A DNA stretch of 64,000 nucleotides, taken from NCBI GenBank assembly GCA_015680685.1, contig MNCI01027100.1, positions 279,831 to 343,830 of the forward strand, given 5' to 3'. Shown one piece after another: positions 10,901 to 19,594 of this stretch. A program made the translations under genes and the position numbers. Source of the stretch: Gnetum montanum. Lineage: Eukaryota > Streptophyta > Gnetopsida > Gnetales > Gnetaceae. The notes beneath the pieces are model-generated. The model searched no databases. It saw only the letters and a list, made by a program, of their open reading frames with translations, and was not told where the DNA came from. Each line of letters opens with the position of its first letter. Within the stretch, counting starts at the first letter, position 1.

Positions 10901-12695
10901 TTTTTGTCGGGGAATCCTGGCTCTATCGTTGCTTGATCGTGTGTTGGTGATGCAGTCATTTGATTTGCTATGGCTTGACCCTTAACTAATGATTGCGCTA
11001 GGTAGTGTAGGTCAAACTCAGCTATCATGGCTTTCCAACGAGCTATTCGACTTGTCTTGTAAATGTTTTCTATGATGGCTCTCAGCACATTATCCTTGCA
11101 GATTATGTTAACTTGGTTATGGAAGAGGTAATGTCGCCATTTCTTTAAGGAAAAGACCAAGGCTAAACATGACCTCTCCACCTCGTTATACTTTTTCTCA
11201 TGGGCTATTAATGCATGGCTTAAGTAGTAGACGGGGATTTCGGTTCCATCATTTTGTTTCTAGCAAAGCATGGACGCGATTGACGAGTCCGAAGTGGCAA
11301 GGTAGATGTAAAATGGTTTATCATTTTGAGGTGGATAAACTGTGGGTAGTTGAACGAGTGCGGCTTTAATATTGTCAAATGCTTCCTGGCACTATGGAGT
11401 CCATTCAAAATGGATGTTCTTGCGTAGCAAGTGGTTCATAGGTTTCAACTTGTCAGTTAGTTTTTCTATGAAACGCCTGAGAAATTGTAATCTACCTTGT
11501 AGACCGAGTTCAGTAAGGTTGCTAGGTGGTTTTAAGTTCATTATGGCCTTAACTTTATCGAGGTCTACTCGTATCCTTGCTTCTGAGGCTATAAATCCAA
11601 GCATTTTTCCTATTTTGACTCCGAAGACACATTTCTTTGGGTTAAGTCTTAGCTCATATTTTAAACAACACTTTAGTACTAGGTCAAGATCTTGTACATG
11701 TTGTTCTGATATCTTTGATTTAACCACAATGTCGTCTACGTAGTCGTTGAGCGAGTGCAACATGTAATTACTAAAAATGAATGTCATCGCCCTTTGATAT
11801 GTGGCCCCGATGTTCTTGAGACCGAAGGGCATCATTGTGTAACAAAAGGTTCCCCATGGTGTCATAAAGATAGTCCGGAGCTGATGCTCCGGGTTAATGC
11901 ATATCTGGTTGTATCCTGAGAAGCCATCCATAAAAGATAATAGTGCATGCCTAGCGGTTGAGTCAACAAGTTGATCGATGCTAGGTAGGGAAAAATCATC
12001 TTTTATGGTTGCAACATTGAGATCCCGAAAGTCAATGCATAAGCGAATGCTTCCGTTCTTTTCGGGACAATGACCATGTTGGATACCTAATCGGCGTAAT
12101 CGATAGCCCGAATGAAACCAGCGTGATAAAGTTTGGTGATCTCATTGCGAACTGCCAATGCTACCTCAGGTTTAACCTTTCGTGCCTTTTGTTTTACCGG
12201 CCTCAATTTTGGATCAAGGATAATGTTGTGCCGAACGATTCGAGGATCTAACCTGGGCATGTCGGTGTAAGACCAAGCGAATGCTTTCATGTTGTTTCGA
12301 AGCACATCTTCTATGTCTTTGGCCAGTTGAGGTTGCAATAGTGTACTCAATTTTAATATTTTGGTTTCACCATCAGACATAACGATGGGGGTTTCAATCA
12401 AAGGATCTTCAGTGATACTATCGGCTTCTATGTCAAGAGATTTTATCATACCTTTGTAGCTATCTATCATTTGTTGTGTTGAGGCTATGATTGTATCGTC
12501 CGTTGATGTACCTAAGCTGATGGAGTTTATGTCGATTTCTCTTGTGATTTTTCCATATGGTCCATTGATGATCAAGGATGTGGATAAACGCTGACAATCC
12601 ATCGGGCTTGTTCCTGCCAATAAACAGAGGGCGGAATGAGCTGATAGGTTTTGTTTTATGTTCCTTGGCAACGTAAATCGTGTGTACATGCACAA
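10901..12695 (-). pseudogene. Element T reverse transcriptase and RT-linked RNase H
   Basis: RT begins with a connector (AFAWSYTDMPRLDPRIVRH at about 12230-12290). It continues with an AGFIRAIDYA block, a CIDFRDLN block, MDGFSGYNQICINPEH, the LKNIGATYQRAM block and catalytic YVDDIVVKS near 11720. RNase H follows (SCLALVFSLKKWRHYLFH, then KGQAIANQMTA). Two or three frame changes (near 12070 and 11390) interrupt an otherwise well-preserved frame. The RNase H-type 'ADN' acids are partly altered (KDN). This is the replication enzyme of the element. Confidence 0.88.
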
Positions 12696-12722
12696 TGGTG
12701 GTTTATCGTCGCACAGGGACGC

Positions 12723-12960
12723 ATGGCAGTTTAAGGCCTTACCGGGCCGTATGTGGTTGTTGAAGGCCTTACCGGGCCATGTGTGACAGTTTAAGGCCTT
12801 ACCGGGCTGGATGTGGCAGTTTAAGGCCTTACCGGGCCGTGTGTGGTGGTTTAAGGCCTTACCAGGCTAGATGTGGTAGTTTAAGGCCTTACCAAGCTGG
12901 ATGTGGTAGTTTAAGGCCTTATCAGGCCGTCATGGGAGTTTAAGGCCATACCGGGCCATG
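12723..12960. repeat. Tandem array 2 in element T (about 30-bp units)
   Basis: About eight units of GTTTAAGGCCTTACCGGGCC separated by GTRTGTGGYR spacers. It lies between the RT start and the promoter of the antisense gene. The core is shared with array 3 on the other side of that gene (GTTTAAGGCCATTTCGGGCC). Spacers are part of the repeat and not unique sequence, so this is not a CRISPR array. Confidence 0.88.
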
Positions 12961-13171
12961 TGGGTGATTTGATGATACCTAATCGCCGTATATTTTCCAT
13001 CAGAGAGTTTGCGCCAAAATGTTCAGTGTGGTCATGTGGTAGTGTTCATCTTGTTTATATATATATATTTTTTATTTTGTCCAATTTTAATTAAAATTAA
13101 TAATAAAAGAGATAAATAAAAAAAAGGAAGCAAAATGCAAGGCGGCGGCGGCAACAGCGGTGGTGTGGTGC

Positions 13172-13179
13172 TATATATA
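13172..13179 (+). promoter_or_regulatory. TATA box of the antisense gene in element T
   Basis: TATATATA on the plus strand in a GC-rich setting (GGCGGCGGCGG upstream), about 300 bp before the start codon at 13473. A transcription start near 13205 is expected. The leader then holds a short upstream ORF (ATG at about 13229) and CGTAAAC-type repeats. Assignment rests on position only. Confidence 0.55.
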
Positions 13180-13215
13180 GTGTGAAGTTGTTAGCTGGAA
13201 ACACCGTGAACCGGC

Positions 13216-14340
13216 AGCAAAACCAAGCATGAGCATAAACCTCAGCATAAGCGTAAGCGTAAACCTCAAACCCCAGCGTAAACGTAAACCTTAAACCCTA
13301 GCGTAAACATAGAGCGTAGAGGCTTGAACTTCGGCGTAAGCGTGAGCGTAGAGGTTCAAGCGTCAACATAAGCCTGAGCGTAGAGGCTCAAACTTAGCAT
13401 AGAGGTTTAGCTTGGCGTGCAGCCTTAGACCTTAGCGTAAACCCTATTATTTTCAGCATAAAGGACGTTGAGATGGGCAAAGGCAAGGAGGTAGAAGGTC
13501 AGGGGAGGAAGGGGCCTGACTTAACTTTCGTGGAGGAAAGCGAGGCAATGTTGCAATGTCTGCCTAGGCCAATGGTTCCATTGTGGCCTGGATCGTCACA
13601 CAGGTAGGCTCTAATCCTGCTTCTATTAGTTATTTTCATCTATACATGTTATTTGACGTAGGCAATTTTCGTAGCATAGACCGTTTAGTAGCATAGAGGG
13701 TTTCGGTAGCGTAGAGGGTTTCGGCGTATACGCCCAGTGTAGAAAGTTAGCGTAGAGGGCCTGTACGTTGAGCATTGGTCTGCAGCGTAGAGGGTCTCTA
13801 TAGCGTATAGCGTAGACGGTTTTAACTGTATATAGCGTAAACTATTTTATCAGTGCATAGCGTAAACAATTATACCAGTACATAGCGTAAACGATTTTAT
13901 CAGTATGAAGCGTAGATGATTTTCACAGCGTATACGCTAACTGTTTTCACAGCGTATACGCTGATGGTTTCCATGACGTATACGCCAATGATTTTCATAG
14001 CATATATGCTGAGCGTAAACAGTTTATTCTTTTCAGGCAGGGTATAGTGTAGACCTGTTTTCATAGCATATAGCGTAAACTGTTTTTACAGCGTTTAGCA
14101 TAAACTGTTTTCACAGTGTATATGTTGGCGATTTTTTTACAACGTATACGTTGAGCGTGAACAGTTTTCTTTCTTTTTTAGGCAGCGTATACGCTGAGTG
14201 TTTTCGGTTTGTTGATAGCGTATACGCCGAGCGCAAACAATTTCTTAATTTTTCGAAGTGTTGGGCTGCAACATGGAATTTTCGTCCTTTTCGTCTCATT
14301 TTCATGTATGGCTAATTTATCATGGCATTTTGGTTACTTG
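13216..14340 (+). repeat. GCGTAAAC / GCGTATACGC repeats in leader and intron 1 of the antisense gene
   Basis: Dozens of short dispersed copies of GCGTAAAC, GCGTAGAG and GCGTATACGC fill the leader (13216-13460) and intron 1 (13604-14343). The first exon between them is free of them. The same palindromic family is found in the U3 of both T LTRs and in the T leader at 22950-23460. They may be protein-binding or chromatin elements shared by the two promoters, which is inference. Confidence 0.75.
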
Positions 14341-17300
14341 CAGGGAAACTGAGCCTTTCCTCCTGGTAGTTGAGCTAGTTGGGGTACTGGCATGGTTCGG
14401 GCCCCTTAAGGCCGATGAACCTACCCCTGATCTGACCATTGACAACAATGGGGTGTGGTTCAGGGAAGGGGTGTGTGAATTCCTTGCTTTCATCCTAGAC
14501 AGATTTAAGGTGGTGGTCTGGTCGCATCTGAGCAAACAAGTGGCACGGAGCATGCTTGAGGCTATGTTCGGGAGCTTTGGAGAGCATCGTGGTCTTCATG
14601 GAAGACATTGACGAAGGGCCTCTTGTGATCGAGGACGGTCCCTCTAGCGGGCCCAGCTCTACTCGCCCATTAACGCGTGTGTGGGACCTATTACCCCGAG
14701 GGCATGATTATCTCAACAACACCTTATTTTTAGCTGCACGTGCACACACGTTATTTCAGAACCCTCCTGGCACAGTGTACCAGGTAGAGAGGTAAGATCG
14801 CTTGATTTATCGTTTCTGGTTTTTGTCGTTTAGTGTTTGCCTCTATTTTGACAACCGTTCTTTTGCAGGCCCCAAGTTAACCAAGATGGGACATGCGTTG
14901 ATGCTGATGGGCTTGCCTTAGCTCATACCACTCTAGAGACCTTTATGGCAGGTCCCACCCTTCACAGAGCTGTATTAGCTCAAAAGAAGGGTGATATTGT
15001 CCATTTCCATAAACGATTTTCTAGAGCGTTTGCACAGTGCACAGCTCGTGGGTGGTTGCATGAAGATTGGTCGCATAATGGACCAATCTTCCCTCATGAT
15101 TCTGATTTGGGTAGCACCTCAAAGTCCACAACTGAAGGTAAGTGACAATATCTCTTAGATGCTTTAATGTGTTTATTCGACTATTGGTGGTCATACTGAT
15201 GTGATGGTTTCAAATTGTATCTACAGTTGATGTTCCTCCTGGCGGAGACCCTGTCATGACAGGAAGAACTGAGAGTACCCTATCGATGAAGTTCGGGGAG
15301 ATCAGCAAGGCACAGAAATGGTTGCGCACCCATGCCTCACTGTCCATTGTCCATTGTTTAGATTATGCTGGCCTTATGGAACTCTTTACAACCCCGAGCC
15401 CTAATGTGTCGATAGCTGAAATGATCGGGATTGTTGATTCATTCGACAAGTCCATCTCCTACTACAGCACCTGTATTAAGGGTGTTAAAATAGTTTTCCA
15501 TCTGTCGGCTAAATTCTTTTCGGACCTGTTCGGTGTACCAGCAGATAGCATAAATGTAGTTTTGGATAGGGCTCAGAAAGAGCTTCATATGGTACGTGAG
15601 CTAGAGGACTGGTTGGGCATTACCAAGGGTGCCAAGGGATTCCCTATGCAGGGGAAGTTAAAGGTTGAGAGAGTTAATGAATTATATCCCCTGTTTAGGA
15701 CACGGCTGTTACCTAAATCCCTATCCCAGGTGAGGAGTCTTGGTGTTGAAGCTGTGCGAATCATGCGAACCATCTTAGAAATGGGGATGCGTTATAACTG
15801 GGCTCAATTTTTGCTATCGGGCCTTCATAAGGAGATAGTGCGATTACGCTCAAATGTTGAGGTGCAATCCCATTTTACATTTGCATTCTTCTCTGGCTAT
15901 CTTCGTCGATTGGCTGAGTTTCTAGTGGTTCATGCAGACAATAAGTATGTTCTACGGGATCGTGGTCAATTACCTCGCCTGTGGATCAACCATTTGTTCG
16001 AAACAGCTGAGTCCTAAGATGCGCCTGAGGGGATTGATGAATCCGTGTCCATCACGACAGGAGGTTCATCTGGTACCTCAATCCACACACATGACAATGT
16101 GGGGTTGGAACCAGACAATGTGCCCTATACTGTAAAGAGGGCTGAACGAGTCATCAAGGAGACCATTGGTAAGGCCAAGTCAAAGCTCCCAAAGCGTGAA
16201 CGCTCAAAAGAGGTGACATCAGATGTAGAAGAGCCAAAGGTGAAGTGTATACAGTTCAAGATGCCTGTCCGAGGTAAGTAAACCTAGCGCACTTATTGCA
16301 TTGTCCTTTTCGTCTTATTCATAATTTTTATTTTGACCACTTACATGCCACTGATGCCTTCAGACTTGACTCGAGAAGTGAGGAGGTAGGAATTAGAGAC
16401 CATCATTGAAGAGGGGGAAGCTATGACGGAATTAATGACTGAGGAGGAGGATGTGGGCAAAGATCAAGTGAGAGGGACGGAAGAGTTGGGGGAAGACACC
16501 ACGAAGACAGAACTGGTCGATGACCAGAGTGGTGCTGATGAAATGTTCAGCAGCTTCCTTAAGGGAAGACTGGACCTAGGTGAACCCCCAAACCCAGAAG
16601 GGGACAAAGAACACGGTATATTTCCTTTTATTTTATTATGTTGCTTTGTGAGTCGTTGTTTCTATGGTGTTTTACTTTTATGTTTTTACTCTTTCCAGAT
16701 GAAGGTAGTGAAACCAGAATGATGCGGCTGGACGTGCCTATGAAAACGACTCCCCCTGAAAGAACTGCGGAGGTTAGTCCGTCTCGTACTCATGGACCAT
16801 TTACTTGGACCGAGATGCCAAGTAAAATGGATTTTGTGGCTGGTATCACTGAGGAGGTGGTTGAACGTATTCAGGAAGCCCACCCTGAGATAGGTACAAA
16901 TTTTTTGAGTCTTTTGCAGCTTTAGAGTTTCACACTTTGTTTTTGTCATTTTAGTGTTTGTTCTTTTTGTGTGCGTAGGTGCCAAACTGAGGTGGGATTT
17001 CTCTAAGATAGTTAGCATTGAGATTTTGCCTACACTATCCACAGAAGTCGAGCAGGTAACAAGGCCAGTCTATGAAGAAGTGGCGAAAGGTCTCGTACAC
17101 AACACCAAATCGCTGTGGACCTGTAGGCATTCCATCAAACAGTTATGGTTGCAAGTCCAAGCAAAGGAGAAAGAAGTTTCCAAGTTATCAGTTGAGCATG
17201 ATGATCTCAAGCCTCGGTATGAGTTCGCCTTGGCTAAACTAAGTGGTGATCGTTCTTGGCAGACTTCCGAGGTCACTTATACTAGATACTGGAACCTGAT

Positions 17301-17959
17301 CAATCACCACACATCACTGACCCGAAAACTAGCAGAGTGTAAGGCCCAGGTAGATCTATTGAACCTCAAATGCCAAGATTGAAAGGCTTTCACTTCCAAG
17401 GTGCATAAGTGGGGTCAGGATGAAAAGAACCACAAACACCATTACAAAAAATCTTTGAAGGAAGTATCTATTGAAAAGCACAACTTGAAATGTTTGTGGA
17501 GGGTCTGGGTCTACGCTCTGCGTTTGACACCTTTGCTCAGAATACAACTGTTGAGATGGAATCGCCTACAAGGGTAATTACAACCACTTCTGGGGAGGTT
17601 TCTGTTGGTGAATTCCCTTTAAAGTGTCCTACCTGGTCGGCTGTTGACAAGGGGAAGGCCTTGGCAGATGTCGACCTAGGCCTTGATGGGACTAATTGGG
17701 CGAGTGTCTCAGAGGAGGAAATCCTCCATCCGCTGGAATTTGGTTTAGGGGGATCCCCTACGGTAAGCATTTTGTTATTATGAAATTCATTCGTTGAATA
17801 ATGTTTGAAAGTTCTTTCTTTTGTTCTTACGTTGATTATTTCTTTTGCATTTTATAGGGTCAAGATGACGATGATGTTCAAGAAGCTGGCCCCAGTGGAG
17901 TAGGGACCCATGATGCCAGCAGGTCCAAAGAGGGTGATCCTCCTGTCCCTGATGTTTAG
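13473..17959 (+). pseudogene. Antisense eight-exon gene: FCP1-like pseudophosphatase / accessory domain / coiled coil
   Basis: Predicted exons: 13473-13603, 14344-14791, 14869-15137, 15227-16273, 16364-16615, 16699-16893, 16979-17762, 17868-17959. All seven introns are GT-AG and the phases match (2,2,1,1,1,1,0). The total is about 1,070 codons. Exon 2 encodes an FCP1/NLI-interacting-factor-like fold: FREGVCEFLAFILDRFKVVV, then VWDLLPRGHDYLNNT and FQNPPGT. HAD motif I reads ELVGV in place of DxDGT/DLNGV, and the DDSPYK-type motif reads ARAHTLF, so catalysis should be lost. Exon 4 holds an accessory domain (VFHLSAKFFSDLFGVPADS) and exon 7 a coiled coil. Damage: a frameshift near 14575, stops at 16015 (TAA), 16387 (TAG) and 17380 (TGA), and a frameshift near 17490. 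It lies opposite to pol, between protease and RT. Its biochemical role is unknown. Confidence 0.8.
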
Positions 17960-18037
17960 TTTTTGTTTTGAAATTATACTGACTCAAATTTATACATGAA
18001 TTGTAAATTGAAAATTTTGAGTTGTATTGAAGAGATG

Positions 18038-18043
18038 AATAAA
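18038..18043 (+). terminator. Poly(A) signal of the antisense gene
   Basis: AATAAA about 80 bp after the TAG at 17957-17959, followed by a T-rich stretch and a TA dinucleotide run (about 18077-18094). With the TATA box and eight exons it completes a transcription unit. Confidence 0.65.
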
Positions 18044-18327
18044 ATCACTGAACTCTTGTAATTTTATATCATTACATGTATATATATATATATTACTTAT
18101 ATTTATTTTTTTGTGGATTTTGGGTTTAAATGTAAACACGACATGGCAATATAAAATGTTTTCGTTTGTTTTTGTAGTTTTAAGTGTAGTGCACGAATGT
18201 AATTATAAGTAGGATTGTAATTATAAGCGAAGGATAATTGCGTTTAATGACACCATAACAATGCAAGCGTAAATTCGAATAGTGAACTGGAATTTAGGAG
18301 AAAAATAAAGTATAAGTGAATGATCTA

Positions 18328-18612
18328 GTTTAAGGCCATTTCGGGCCACTCACACTAGTTTAAGGCCATTCCGGGCCAAATGCACTAGTTTAAGGCCATT
18401 TCGGGCCACGCGTAGACAAGGGGAATTTTAATTGACATAGGTTGATTTCTTAGAAGACCGACCATTTCTGATCATAGCTAGTTTTATGTCATTGCGGACA
18501 TGGTAGTTTAACGTCATTCCGAACTTGGAATGTAGTTTAGTGTCATTTCAGACTTTTTGTAGTTTAACGTCATTTCGGATAGGGATGATAGTTTAACGTC
18601 ATTCCGGACTAA
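18328..18612. repeat. Tandem array 3 in element T (two related unit types)
   Basis: Three units of GTTTAAGGCCATTYCGGGCC (18328-18410) are followed by about five units of GTTTAACGTCATTYCGGAC (18480-18612). The two unit types link the array 2 core with the array 1 core. It sits between the antisense gene's 3' end and the protease, so arrays 2 and 3 bracket the antisense gene. Confidence 0.85.
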
Positions 18613-18619
18613 GGGTTGT

Positions 18620-19594
18620 TTATTGGTTTAGTAGTTTTTTGATTTTTCTCATTTTAATGTTAGAAGTAGTGTTAGCGGGTATGATTCTATATTCAGCGTC
18701 CCCTTCACTGATCATGTTGAATGGTAATTTAGCCCAAGGAAAATCCGATGGAATAGTTCCCGTGTTGGTGTTTTTCGGCGCTTCAGCATGTATTGTGGTT
18801 TTCGTGTCAGTCATAGTTTTTGAGTGAGGCTATGTGTGTACGATTTCAAGCCCAGGCATTTCTGTTTTGGGTAGATTTTCCTTTGTATCTAAAAGGTTAT
18901 CGCCTACTAGTTGTTGTTCATTTGTATCGTGTTGTCTAGGCTCTTCGAGTTTAACCTCTGAGCCTTGATCTGCATCTGTATACAAGGAGATGGTAGGTGT
19001 GGTAGCCTCTCTATGTATAATGATTTCGCCACCTTCGTAAGGCAGGTGAATTTCTTGGTGTATGGGGGAGGAGACTGCTTTCAGTTGGGCTAGCCAGGGC
19101 CTTCCCAATATTAGGTTGAACCCTGGCATCTCATCGATTACCACAAAGTCAGTGGATGTGGGGAATTGATCCCCTACTATGAAGTCTAAAGTCACGGTGC
19201 CTTTAACTATCACGCGCTATCCATTGAACGATTTCAAACATGTGGTGGCGGTTGGTTTCATTAACTCTGTAAGCCCCAATTGTTTGACGATGGGATATGG
19301 CACTACGTTTGTAGCGGCTCCATCATCTACATGGACCCTATGTATTTTGAATTGGTTTATTCGTATGGTTATGAACATAGGGGCTGTTGTTACCTCTCCG
19401 GTTTTCTCATCCAACTTGATGTTGTCATTGTGGAAACTTAATGGCTTGGAAGTTGATCCCCGGGGCGAGTACATTACCACATGAATTGAAGGTTCATTTG
19501 GAGGCAAGTCCTCACTCACTGGGATAGATGTTAACATGCGCACTAAAGCTTCGTGGTGGGTTTGATATGTCAACACTAGGTCGTATAAGCTCAA
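18620..19594 (-). pseudogene. Element T aspartic protease
   Basis: Retropepsin-type domain. The active-site loop reads RVHVDDGAATNVVPYP near 19290-19340, a Tat-type version of D-T/S-G. The flap and C-terminal part contain FNLILGRPWLAQLKAVSSP near 19050-19110. One in-frame TAG at about 19214-19216 falls between NG and RVIVKG, probably from TGG. It would cut the Gag-Pol polyprotein. In element sense it follows gag, and the antisense gene then separates it from RT. Confidence 0.87.

Noticed and set aside
12723-12960. Regular repeats resembling a CRISPR array
   Set aside because: Spacers are part of the repeat and nearly identical. The setting is a plant retrotransposon, with no cas genes.
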